Shown here: one piece after another, positions 8,955 through 19,340 of the stretch
Layout of the letters: every line of letters starts with the position of its first letter
Numbering within the stretch: the stretch's first letter is position 1
Assembly: GCA_001577635.1 (NCBI GenBank)
Contig: LSBP01000007.1
Span: 45,535-109,534 of the forward strand
Source of the DNA: Halomonadaceae bacterium T82-2
Lineage (GTDB): Bacteria; Pseudomonadota; Gammaproteobacteria; Pseudomonadales; Halomonadaceae
Reading direction: 5' to 3'
DNA: 64,000 nucleotides
Program-made: the position numbers and the translations under genes
Notes under the pieces: generated by a model
The model's input: the letters and a program-made list of their open reading frames with translations, nothing else
What the model was told of the DNA's origin: nothing
The model's database searches: none

Positions 8955-8987
8955 GCCCCGCCGACTTCTTGCCGGCGGGGCTTTTTT
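8955..8987 (+). terminator. Intrinsic terminator after cysN
   Basis: GCCCCGCCG and CGGCGGGGC form a GC-rich stem with a short loop, followed by six T residues. This is a classical rho-independent terminator 27 bases after the cysN stop. Confidence 0.88.
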
Positions 8988-9069
8988 GTCCCGAATGACC
9001 TCGGTCAAGCGTCGCGGACGTAGCGCCGGCTAGGCTTGTCGTCAGACATCGCCGAATCGGGGGCGGGCC

Positions 9070-9504
9070 ATGGACGTCGAACGGCTGTTCGATGCCAGCT
9101 ATGCGCGGGTGCTGTCGCGGAAGGTCGGTGGGCAGGATTTCTTCGACGCCTTCTACCGGCATTTCATTGCGGCGTCCGACGAGGTGGCGGTCAAGTTCCG
9201 GCATACCGACATGGCGCGCCAGCAGGCCATGCTCAAGAAGGCCTTCTATCGGCTGCTGAGCTTCTTTGCCTCGAGCGATACCGATTACTACCTCGAGAAG
9301 ATCGCGGTCATCCACGACCGACGCCATCTCGACATCCGCCCCGGGCTCTACGATCTTTGGCTGGAGAGTCTGATCGCCACCGTGCGCCGCTTCGACCCCG
9401 CCTTCGACGCCGACATCGAATTGGCCTGGCGTCTGGTAATGACGCCGGGCATCGTCTTCATGAAGTTCCACTACGATCGCGAGCGTACGACGCCGGACGG
9501 GTAA
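9070..9504 (+). CDS. Single-domain globin-like protein
   Basis: A 144-residue helical protein with a globin-like pattern: FYRHFIAAS, KFRHTDMARQQAMLKKAFYRLLSFFA (E/F-helix-like), then HDRRHLDIRPGLYDLWLESL, where a proximal histidine would lie, and a C-terminal helix with LVMTPGIVFMKFHY. Related small bacterial globins bind heme and are proposed to handle oxygen or NO or to act as sensors. It has its own start region (ATG 9070 in GGGCGGGCCATGG) after the cysN terminator and faces cmoB. Heme binding is inferred, not proven; the exact globin subclass is uncertain. Confidence 0.7.
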   Translation: MDVERLFDASYARVLSRKVGGQDFFDAFYRHFIAASDEVAVKFRHTDMARQQAMLKKAFYRLLSFFASSDTDYYLEKIAVIHDRRHLDIRPGLYDLWLESLIATVRRFDPAFDADIELAWRLVMTPGIVFMKFHYDRERTTPDG

Positions 9505-9522
9505 CGTCGCCGACCCGCGGGC

Positions 9523-10518
9523 CTATCCCGGTTTGCGAGCCACCAGCACCGCGCGGCGCGGCGCCGGATAGCCCTCGGCGGTGCGCGACCGGTCTGAGGG
9601 GTCGAGAAAGTCGGCCAGCGACTGAAAGGTCATCCACTCGGTGGCGCGCTGCTCGTCGAGGGTGGTCGGGGCCTCGTCCACCACGCGCACGTCCTCGAAG
9701 CCGCAGCGCGCGAGCCAGCCGGCTAGCGCCCGGGACGAGGGCAGGAAATAGACGTTGGGCATGCAGGCATAGCGCTCGCCGGGCATCAGCACGGTGGTCG
9801 CGTCGCCCTCGACCACCAGGGTCTCGAGGACCAGCTCGCCGCCCGGACGCAGGGCGGCGCGCAGTTGCTGCAGATGCTCGAGGGGCGAGGCGCGATGGTA
9901 GAGCACGCCCATCGAGAACACCGTGTCGAAGGCGGCGAGATTCGGCGGCACATCCTCGATGCCCGCGGGCAGGAAGTGCGTGCGCCCGCCATCGGCGTCG
10001 CCGACGAAGTGACGGACCGCCTGGAACTGGTAGTAGAAGCGCGGCGAAGGATCGATCACCAGCACGAAGGCGGCGCCGGCACCGGCCATGCGCCAGGCGT
10101 GATAGCCGTTGCCGCCGCCCACGTCGAGCACCCGACGCCCGGCCAGCGGTGCGAGATACGGCGTCACACGCTGCCATTTCCAGTCCGAGCGCCATTCGGT
10201 GTCGATGACGGTGCCGCCCAGCCGGTAGGGGCCCTTGCGCCAGGGCATCAGCGTCTTGAGCAGGTTGTGGCAGCGCCGCCGGTCGGCGTCGGACAGCGCG
10301 ACGTCGACGCTCACCGTGTCTCGGTCCAGGGCGACCTGTCGGTCGGCGGGCAGCTCGGGCAACTTGGCCACCGCCTTCTCCCAGCCGGGCAGATCGCCGT
10401 GGCGCCGTCGGTCGAGGCCGCGGGCCAGCTGCTCGGGCAGGCGCGCCAGCCAGGTGTCCAGCCCCTGATCGACGAAGGCGTGATAGAGCGCCCGGCGGGC
10501 GCGCGCGTCAGGCGTCAT
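9523..10518 (-). CDS. cmoB: tRNA U34 carboxymethyltransferase CmoB
   Basis: A 331-residue enzyme that transfers the carboxymethyl group of carboxy-S-adenosylmethionine to 5-hydroxyuridine-34 of certain tRNAs, giving cmo5U. Family marks are MPWRKGPY, DTEWRSDWKW, the Rossmann loop LDVGGGNGYH (about residue 131), VLIDP-type sequence and FSMGVLYHRASP. Its start overlaps the 3' end of cmoA by 11 bases, so the two are co-translated, as is usual for this pair. Confidence 0.96.
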   Translation of the reverse strand: MTPDARARRALYHAFVDQGLDTWLARLPEQLARGLDRRRHGDLPGWEKAVAKLPELPADRQVALDRDTVSVDVALSDADRRRCHNLLKTLMPWRKGPYRLGGTVIDTEWRSDWKWQRVTPYLAPLAGRRVLDVGGGNGYHAWRMAGAGAAFVLVIDPSPRFYYQFQAVRHFVGDADGGRTHFLPAGIEDVPPNLAAFDTVFSMGVLYHRASPLEHLQQLRAALRPGGELVLETLVVEGDATTVLMPGERYACMPNVYFLPSSRALAGWLARCGFEDVRVVDEAPTTLDEQRATEWMTFQSLADFLDPSDRSRTAEGYPAPRRAVLVARKPG

Positions 10519-11281
10519 GGGGGTGGCCTCCGGGACGGGCCTTGAAGGCGATCATCGAGGCGAAGTTGAGATACTGGAACCAGGTGGTGACGCGCTCGAA
10601 GCCGAGCCCCTCCAGGCGCGCATGATGGGTCGCCAGGCTGTCCGGGCGCAGCACGTTCTCCAGCGCGGTGCGCTTCTGGCTGATTTCCAGGTCGCTGTAG
10701 CCGTTGGCGCGCTTGAAGTCGTGGTAGCGCTCCACCAGCCAGGCGTTCTCCGCCTCGTCCTCGGCGACGACCTTCTCCGAGAGGATCAGCACCCCGCCCG
10801 GCTCCAGGGCGGCGTACAGCCGGCCGAGCAGGGCATCGCGGTCGGCGGGATCGAGGAACTGTAGGGTGAAGTTGAGCACGATCAGGCTCGCCGGACGATA
10901 GTCGATCGCGCGGATGTCGCCCTGCTCGATGGTGATCCGATGCTCGGGACACTCGCTGGCCAGGGTCGCCCGGGCCCGCTCGACCATCGCCGGCGACAGG
11001 TCGATCCCGGTCAGGGTGAAGGCCTCCGGCGGCAGACGAGCGGCCAGTGCCAGCCCCACCGCGCCCAGCGAACAGCCCAGGTCGTAGACGTGGCCGCCGT
11101 GGCGCAGGTGGCGTTCGGCGATCACGCCCAGCATGCCCAGGATCTGCCCGTAACCGGGGATGGAGCGACGGACCATGTCGGGGAAGCAGGCCACGACCTG
11201 CTCGTCGAAGGAGAAGGACGCGACCCGGTCGAGGGGTGTCGTGAAGATCGCGTCACGGTAAGATGCATCACTCATGGACAT
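10508..11281 (-). CDS. cmoA: Carboxy-S-adenosyl-L-methionine synthase CmoA
   Basis: A 257-residue SAM-dependent enzyme that makes carboxy-SAM from SAM and prephenate for CmoB. Conserved blocks are FDEQVVACFPDMVRRSIPGY, YDLGCSLGA (about residue 67), NFTLQFLDP and the C-terminal WFQYLNFASMIAFK. ATG 11281 and the in-frame ATG 11275 are both possible; neither has a strong ribosome site. It is transcribed divergently from pgi, and the two promoters share about 170 bases. Confidence 0.95.
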   Translation of the reverse strand: MSMSDASYRDAIFTTPLDRVASFSFDEQVVACFPDMVRRSIPGYGQILGMLGVIAERHLRHGGHVYDLGCSLGAVGLALAARLPPEAFTLTGIDLSPAMVERARATLASECPEHRITIEQGDIRAIDYRPASLIVLNFTLQFLDPADRDALLGRLYAALEPGGVLILSEKVVAEDEAENAWLVERYHDFKRANGYSDLEISQKRTALENVLRPDSLATHHARLEGLGFERVTTWFQYLNFASMIAFKARPGGHPHDA

Positions 11282-11450
11282 TCGCTGTGGGTGCTAGGGT
11301 GGCATGACAGGGCGTGGTCGGGGCCGGGAAGGCGGCCGTCGCCCGCGACGGGGCATTAGTTTACGCATCGCCCCGACGACTTGCACCCGCCCGCGGCGGT
11401 CCAGGGAAAGGCTGCACGAGTGTGACAAGGACGGTTAAAAGGAGATGCCG

Positions 11451-13115
11451 ATGAGCACCACGATGATCGATCAGCACCCCGCCTGGCAGGCACTGCACGA
11501 ACACGCCGACACGATGCGCGACATCCACCTGGCCACCCTGTTCCGGGAGCCGGGGCGCTATCCCGATTTCAGCCGCCGGGCCGCCGGGCTGATGCTCGAT
11601 CTGTCCAAGCAGCGCTGGCGCCACGAGACCCTCGACAAGCTGCTCGACCTGGCCCGCGCCGCCGGGGTGCCCGAGGCGATCGGCCGTCTGCTGGCCGGCG
11701 AACGGGTCAACATCAGCGAGGATCGCCCGGCGTTGCATACCGCGCTGCGCCTGCCGGCGGACGCGCGTCTGGTGGTCGACGGCGAGGACGTGGTGCCGGC
11801 CGTGCACGCCACCCTCGACAGGATGGCGCACATCGTCGAGCAGTGCCATGCCGGGCAGTGGCGGGGCGCCACCGGCAAGGCGGTGACCGACGTGGTCAAC
11901 CTCGGGGTCGGCGGCTCCGACCTGGGGCCGCTGATGGTCTCCCACGCCCTGGCCGACTATCGCCCGCGGGACATCCATCCGATCGAGGTGCACTTCGCCT
12001 CGACCATGGACGGTTCCCAGCTCGCCGACTACCTGACCCGCTTCAATCCGGAGACGACGCTGTTCGTGCTGTCGTCGAAGTCGTTTACCACCGTCGACAC
12101 CCTGTCCAACGCGCGCACCGCCCAGGACTGGCTGATGAGCCACCTGGTCAACGGCGACGGCGACCGCGAGCTGGTCCAGCGCCAGCACTTCATCGGCGTC
12201 TCGGCGAGCCCCGAGAAGATGAGCGAGTGGGGCATTGCCGAAGATCACCAGCTGGAATTCTGGGAGTGGGTCGGTGGGCGCTATTCGCTGTGGGGCGCCA
12301 TCGGCCTGCCGATCGCCCTGGCGGTGGGCATGGACAACTTTCGCGCTCTGCTCGCCGGCGCCCATTCGATGGACCGGCATTTCGCCGAGGCCGAGCTCGA
12401 GGCCAACCTGCCGGTGTTGCTGGCGCTGGCGGGTATCTGGAACAACAACTTCCTCGATATCCGCGCGCATTCGATCCTGCCCTACGACGGTCGGCTGGAG
12501 TTCTTTGCCAGCTACCTCGAACAGCTGGAGATGGAATCCAACGGCAAGTCGGTGACCAACCACGGCGAACTTACCCACTATTCGACCTGCCCGGTGCTGT
12601 GGGGCCAGCTCGGCCCCAACGCCCAGCACGCCTTCTATCAGCTGCTGCACCAGGGCACCCAGGCGGTGGAGTGCGACTTCATCGCCCCGATGCGCCGCTA
12701 CGACCGTGTCGAGGACGAGGCGACCCGCCAGCATCTCAAGAACCAGCATCGCCTGACGCTGGCCAACTGCTTCGCCCAGTCCCGGGTGCTGATGCTGGGT
12801 GACGAGGCGATCGACGACGATGGCCCGCGGCCCAGCCACAAGCGCTACCGGGGCAACCAGCCGTCGACCACGGTGCTGCTCGAGCGCCTGACGCCCGAGA
12901 CGCTGGGGTCGCTGATCGCGCTCTACGAACACAAGGTCTTCGTCCAGGCGACGATCTGGGATATCAACCCCTTCGATCAGTGGGGGGTGGAGCTGGGCAA
13001 GAAGATTGCCACCCAGACCGAGCGTGTGCTGGCTTCCCGCGAGGGGGTCGAGGCGCTGGATGAGTCCAGCCGTGGTCTGATCGAGGCGGTCTGGGAGGCC
13101 GAGTCGCGCAATTGA
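11451..13115 (+). CDS. pgi: Glucose-6-phosphate isomerase Pgi
   Basis: A 554-residue phosphoglucose isomerase interconverting glucose 6-phosphate and fructose 6-phosphate. Signatures are NLGVGGSDLGP, SKSFTT-type sequence (VLSSKSFTTVDT), the ESNGKSV block and the C-terminal WDINPFDQWGVELGK with the catalytic lysine. ATG 11451 is chosen because AAAAGGAG ends 6 bases upstream; the ATG at 11445 would overlap the ribosome site. It could supply hexose phosphates for the exopolysaccharide operon, but no regulatory link is visible. Confidence 0.96.
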   Translation: MSTTMIDQHPAWQALHEHADTMRDIHLATLFREPGRYPDFSRRAAGLMLDLSKQRWRHETLDKLLDLARAAGVPEAIGRLLAGERVNISEDRPALHTALRLPADARLVVDGEDVVPAVHATLDRMAHIVEQCHAGQWRGATGKAVTDVVNLGVGGSDLGPLMVSHALADYRPRDIHPIEVHFASTMDGSQLADYLTRFNPETTLFVLSSKSFTTVDTLSNARTAQDWLMSHLVNGDGDRELVQRQHFIGVSASPEKMSEWGIAEDHQLEFWEWVGGRYSLWGAIGLPIALAVGMDNFRALLAGAHSMDRHFAEAELEANLPVLLALAGIWNNNFLDIRAHSILPYDGRLEFFASYLEQLEMESNGKSVTNHGELTHYSTCPVLWGQLGPNAQHAFYQLLHQGTQAVECDFIAPMRRYDRVEDEATRQHLKNQHRLTLANCFAQSRVLMLGDEAIDDDGPRPSHKRYRGNQPSTTVLLERLTPETLGSLIALYEHKVFVQATIWDINPFDQWGVELGKKIATQTERVLASREGVEALDESSRGLIEAVWEAESRN

Positions 13116-13142
13116 TGCTGTTTATCCATCCAGGTTTTGGGT

Positions 13143-13787
13143 ATGCTGAGTGACCGCCTGAACACGGCGCCGGTCGACGGTGTGCTCTACCTCCACGGCT
13201 TCAACAGCGGCAGCGCCTCGCCCAAGGCGCAGCTGATGCGCGCCGCCTGCGCGAGCCTGCGTCACGGCGGCCGACCGTTGGCATGCCGTACGCCGCAGCT
13301 GTCGCACCGGCCGGACGCGGCCCTGGCGCGGGCCGAGGCCGAACTGGCCGAGCTCGGCGACAATGTGCTGCTGGTGGGCAGTTCGATGGGCGGTTTTCTG
13401 GCCAGCGTGCTGGCGGAACGTCACGACCTGCCGGCGGTGGTGATCAACCCGGCGGTGGCGCCGGCCGGGCTGGTCGATGCCTGGTGGGGCCAGGCGTTCG
13501 TCAACCCCTACAATGGTGAACGCTTCACCGTCGAGGCGGCGCACCGGGAGGCGCTGGCGGCCATGACGCCGGCGTACCTGACGCCTGAACGCTACCTGCT
13601 GCTGCTGGGTACCGCCGACGAGACCCTCGACTGTCGTGATGCGTTTCGCGCCTATCGCGGCTGCCGCATGCTGATCGAGCCGGGCGGCGATCACGGCTTC
13701 AGCCATCTGGCAGCCTATCTGCCCGCGGTGCTGGCGCACGGCGGGCATACGTTCGCCGGCCCGCTCGACGCCCCGTCCGCGCCCTGA
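13143..13787 (+). CDS. yqiA: YqiA-like alpha/beta-hydrolase (esterase)
   Basis: A 214-residue small alpha/beta hydrolase. It has LYLHGFNSGSASPKA at the N-terminus, a nucleophile elbow GSSMGGF (serine near residue 80), an acid in the LLGTADETLD region and a histidine in GGDHGF near residue 182. YqiA of enterobacteria has short-chain esterase activity. It precedes parE with a 36-base gap, as in E. coli. ATG 13143 is preceded by AGG at 8 bases; an upstream TTG at 13137 is less likely. Confidence 0.88.
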   Translation: MLSDRLNTAPVDGVLYLHGFNSGSASPKAQLMRAACASLRHGGRPLACRTPQLSHRPDAALARAEAELAELGDNVLLVGSSMGGFLASVLAERHDLPAVVINPAVAPAGLVDAWWGQAFVNPYNGERFTVEAAHREALAAMTPAYLTPERYLLLLGTADETLDCRDAFRAYRGCRMLIEPGGDHGFSHLAAYLPAVLAHGGHTFAGPLDAPSAP

Positions 13788-15704
<1,917 letters not shown>

Positions 15705-15711
15705 CCACGCC

Positions 15712-17967
15712 ATGACCATGGATATCCACGTGGAGGAGGGCGACGTCGAACGCCTCTCCCTGAAGGAATACACCGAGAAGGCGTATCTCGACTATTCGAT
15801 GTACGTGATTCTCGATCGCGCGCTGCCGCACGTCGGTGACGGCATGAAGCCGGTCCAGCGGCGCATCATCTACGCCATGCGCGAGCTGTCGCTGACCGCC
15901 AACGCCAAGTACAAGAAGTCGGCGCGTACCGTCGGCGACGTGCTGGGCAAGTTCCATCCCCACGGCGACAGTGCCTGCTACGAGGCGATGGTGCTGATGG
16001 CCCAGCCGTTCAGCTACCGGTATCCGCTGGTCGACGGCCAGGGCAACTGGGGCAGCCCCGACGATCCCAAGTCGTTCGCGGCGATGCGCTATACCGAGGC
16101 GCGGCTGTCGAAGTTCTCCGAGGTGCTGCTCGGCGAGCTCGGCCAGGGCACCGTCGACTGGATGCCCAACTTCGACGGCACCATGAACGAGCCGGCGGTG
16201 CTGCCGGCGCGCCTGCCGCACGTGCTGCTCAATGGCGCCACCGGCATCGCGGTGGGCATGGCCACCGACATTCCGCCGCACAACGTGCATGAGGTGGTCG
16301 AGGCGACCTGCCATCTGTTGCGCCACCCGGACGCCACGGTGGGCGATCTCGTCGCCCATGTGCCGGCCCCGGACTTTCCCACCGAGGCGGAGATCATTAC
16401 CTCGCGGGCCGATCTCGCCAAGCTCTACGAGAGCGGCCGCGGTTCGGTGAAGCTGCGCGCCCGCTACAGCCTGGAAGAGGGCAATGTGGTGATCACCGCG
16501 CTGCCCTACCAGGTCAGCGGGTCCAAGGTGCTCGAGCAGATCGCCGACCAGATGCAGAAGAAGAAGCTGCCGATGGTCGCCGACCTGCGTGACGAGTCGA
16601 CCCACGAGACGCCCACGCGGCTGGTCATCGAGCCGCGTTCCAGCCGTGTCGATATCGAGTCGCTGATGGCGCATCTGTTCGCCACCACCGATCTCGAGAA
16701 GAACGTGCGCGTCAATCTCAACGTCATCGGCCTCGACGGCCGCCCGCGGGTGCTGTCGCTGGCCGAGATGCTCGGCGAGTGGCTGCGCTACCGGCGGGCC
16801 ACGGTGCGCCGGCGGCTCGAGCACCGGCTGGGCAAGGTCGAGGATCGCCTGCACATTCTCGAGGGCCTGCTCGCCGCCTACCTCAACATCGACGAGGTGA
16901 TCCGCATCATCCGCGAGGAGGACGAGCCCAAGCCGGCGCTGATCGAGGCCTTCGGCATTTCCGAGCGCCAGGCCGAGGCGATCCTCGAGCTGCGCCTGCG
17001 CCACCTGGCGCGTCTCGAGGAGATGAAGATCCGCGGCGAGCAGGATGACCTCCAGGCCGAGCGCGAGCGACTCAAGGAGCTGCTCGGCAACGACGCGGCG
17101 CTCACCGACCTGATCGAGGAGGAACTGCGCGAGGCCGATCGCGAGTACGGTGACCCGCGCCGCTCGCCGATCGTCGAGCGCGAAGAGGCCCGAGCGCTGT
17201 CCGAGGTCGAGCTGATGGGCGCCGACCCGATCACCGTGGTGCTCTCCGAGAAGGGCTGGATTCGCAGTGCCAAGGGCCACGATATCGACCCGGCGGGGCT
17301 CTCCTACAAGGCCGGTGACCGCTTCCATCTCGCCGCCCGCGGCAAGACCAACCAGCCGCTGGTGCTGCTCGACGACAGCGGGCGCGCCTATACGCTGACC
17401 GCCCACAACCTGCCCAGCGCCCGCAGCCAGGGTGAGCCGATCACCGGGCGCATCAACCCCCCTGCCGGTGCGCACATGATAGGGGTCTTGCTGGCCCCGC
17501 CGGATACCCGTTACCTGCTGGCGTCCGACGGCGGCTACGGGTTCCGTACCTCGCTCGAGGCGCTGATCGGCAAGAACAAGGCCGGCAAGGCGGTACTCAG
17601 CGTGCCCAAGGGCTGCAACGTCCTGCCGCCGCGGCGGGTGCCGGAGGAGGCCGAGGGGGCGCGTGTCGCAGTGGTGTCCAACGAGGGGCGGTTGCTGGTC
17701 TTCGATCTCGATCAGCTGCCGGAAATGGCCAAGGGCAAGGGCAACAAGATGCTCGACATCCCCGGCCCGCGAGCGGCCCGGCGCGAGGAGTTCATCCGCG
17801 ACTGGGTCGTGCTGCCCCCCGACGCGCCGCTGGTGGTGCAGGCCGGCAAGCGCAAGCTGACCCTCAAACCCGACGACCTCGGTTATTATGCCGGCGAACG
17901 CGGCCGGCGCGGCAGCAAGCTGCCCCGTGGATTCCAGAAGGTCGACCGGCTCGAGGCGGGTTCTTGA
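15712..17967 (+). CDS. parC: DNA topoisomerase IV subunit A ParC
   Basis: A 751-residue DNA cleavage/religation subunit. The catalytic tyrosine is Y127 in [11 protein letters not shown]. The quinolone-resistance region reads [13 protein letters not shown] with serine at residue 87 and glutamate at 91, matching the susceptible E. coli ParC S80/E84. The C-terminal beta-pinwheel is shorter than in GyrA and lacks a clear GyrA box, which supports ParC. ATG 15712 lies just after the parE stop. Confidence 0.97.
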   Translation: MTMDIHVEEGDVERLSLKEYTEKAYLDYSMYVILDRALPHVGDGMKPVQRRIIYAMRELSLTANAKYKKSARTVGDVLGKFHPHGDSACYEAMVLMAQPFSYRYPLVDGQGNWGSPDDPKSFAAMRYTEARLSKFSEVLLGELGQGTVDWMPNFDGTMNEPAVLPARLPHVLLNGATGIAVGMATDIPPHNVHEVVEATCHLLRHPDATVGDLVAHVPAPDFPTEAEIITSRADLAKLYESGRGSVKLRARYSLEEGNVVITALPYQVSGSKVLEQIADQMQKKKLPMVADLRDESTHETPTRLVIEPRSSRVDIESLMAHLFATTDLEKNVRVNLNVIGLDGRPRVLSLAEMLGEWLRYRRATVRRRLEHRLGKVEDRLHILEGLLAAYLNIDEVIRIIREEDEPKPALIEAFGISERQAEAILELRLRHLARLEEMKIRGEQDDLQAERERLKELLGNDAALTDLIEEELREADREYGDPRRSPIVEREEARALSEVELMGADPITVVLSEKGWIRSAKGHDIDPAGLSYKAGDRFHLAARGKTNQPLVLLDDSGRAYTLTAHNLPSARSQGEPITGRINPPAGAHMIGVLLAPPDTRYLLASDGGYGFRTSLEALIGKNKAGKAVLSVPKGCNVLPPRRVPEEAEGARVAVVSNEGRLLVFDLDQLPEMAKGKGNKMLDIPGPRAARREEFIRDWVVLPPDAPLVVQAGKRKLTLKPDDLGYYAGERGRRGSKLPRGFQKVDRLEAGS

Positions 17968-17968
17968 G

Positions 17969-18001
17969 CCACGGGCCGCGGGGTTCGCTCGTGGCCCGTG
18001 G
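17969..18001. other. Hairpin after parC without a U-tract
   Basis: CCACGGGCC and GGCCCGTGG form a perfect 9-bp stem around a 15-base loop starting next to the parC stop. No run of T follows, so it is at most a weak or rho-assisted terminator or a 3'-end protector. Confidence 0.5.
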
Positions 18002-18037
18002 TCCAGGGGGCGTCGCGATTCATGATGTGAGGATGCA

Positions 18038-19258
18038 ATGACACAACGATTTCTGATTCGCGCCACGGGCAGCGCCCAGCCCGGCCAGCTGGCCGGGCTG
18101 GGCAAGGCGCTGGCCACCTGTGGCGCGCGGCTGCTGGACATCAACCAGAGCGTGACCTTCGGTATCGTCGACTTCGAGGCGCTGGTGGGTCTCGACCACG
18201 ATGCCAGCCTCGAGGCCACGCTGGCCGAGGCCGGCGACCACCTGGGGCTCGACGTCCAGGCCATCCAGGTCGCCGCCGAGGACTACCATCGCTGGAGCGC
18301 CCAGGCCAGCCGGCCCCGGCTGATCCTCACCCTCCTGGCGCCGCGCCTGCCGGCGGGCATTCTCGCTGAGGTCGGCGCGCTCACCGCCGAGCACGGCCTG
18401 ACCGTGGAGCTGATCCATCGTCTGTCGGGGCGTGAGCCGCTGGGCGGCACCCCGCTGGACGGCGAGGCGCCGGAACACGGTGCCTGCGTGGAGTGCTGGC
18501 TGCGCGGCGAGGAGGTCGACCTGGAAAGCCTGCGCGAGCGGGCACTGGCACTGGGCGCCATGCACGGCGTGGACATCGCCATCCAGGAGGACTCGATCTG
18601 GCGGCGGCATCGCCGGCTGATCTGCTTCGACATGGATTCGACCCTCATTCAGACCGAGGTGATCGACGAGCTGGCGCGCCGTCATGGCGTCGGCGACGAG
18701 GTGGCGGCGGTCACCGAGCGTGCCATGCGCGGTGAACTGGATTTCCAGCAGAGCTTTCGCGAACGCATGGCGAAGCTCAAGGGACTCGACGAGTCGGTGC
18801 TGGCCGAGATTGCCGAGAACCTGCCGTTGATGGACGGGCTCGAGCGGCTGATGGCCCACCTCAAGCGGCTGGGCTATCGCACGGTGATCCTCTCCGGGGG
18901 ATTCACGTATTTTGCCCGCCACCTTCAGAAACGCCTGGGTTTTGACGAAATACATGCCAACGAGCTGGTAATCGAGAACGGCAAGGTGACCGGCGAGGTG
19001 CGCGAGCCGATCGTCGATGCCGACCGCAAGGCGGCGCTGCTGGCCGAGATCGCCGAACGCGAGGGCCTGCGGCTCGAACAGACCATCGCCGTGGGTGACG
19101 GTGCCAACGATCTCAAGATGCTCGCCACCGCCGGGCTGGGCATCGCCTTTCGCGCCAAGCCGCTGGTGCGCCAGCGGGCCCGGCAGTCGATCTCCACGCT
19201 GGGCATCGATGCCGTTCTCTACCTGATCGGCTATCGCCACGGGGACCTGGAAGCCTGA
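18038..19258 (+). CDS. serB: Phosphoserine phosphatase SerB
   Basis: A 406-residue enzyme that performs the last step of serine synthesis. About 180 N-terminal residues look like tandem ACT-type regulatory domains. The HAD phosphatase domain follows with FDMDSTL (nucleophile DxD near residue 200), SGGFTYF (motif II), a lysine in DADRKA, and GDGANDL (motif IV). The long ACT-containing form is typical of pseudomonads and halomonads. ATG 18038 lies 10 bases after GAGG. It begins a new unit after parC. Confidence 0.95.
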   Translation: MTQRFLIRATGSAQPGQLAGLGKALATCGARLLDINQSVTFGIVDFEALVGLDHDASLEATLAEAGDHLGLDVQAIQVAAEDYHRWSAQASRPRLILTLLAPRLPAGILAEVGALTAEHGLTVELIHRLSGREPLGGTPLDGEAPEHGACVECWLRGEEVDLESLRERALALGAMHGVDIAIQEDSIWRRHRRLICFDMDSTLIQTEVIDELARRHGVGDEVAAVTERAMRGELDFQQSFRERMAKLKGLDESVLAEIAENLPLMDGLERLMAHLKRLGYRTVILSGGFTYFARHLQKRLGFDEIHANELVIENGKVTGEVREPIVDADRKAALLAEIAEREGLRLEQTIAVGDGANDLKMLATAGLGIAFRAKPLVRQRARQSISTLGIDAVLYLIGYRHGDLEA

Positions 19259-19340
19259 TTCCGTGGCCGGATCACACAACTATCGGGAGCGGCCGTCGTC
19301 AGGGAGGCCGGGTCGCTCCGCCCTGACGGGAAATACATTC

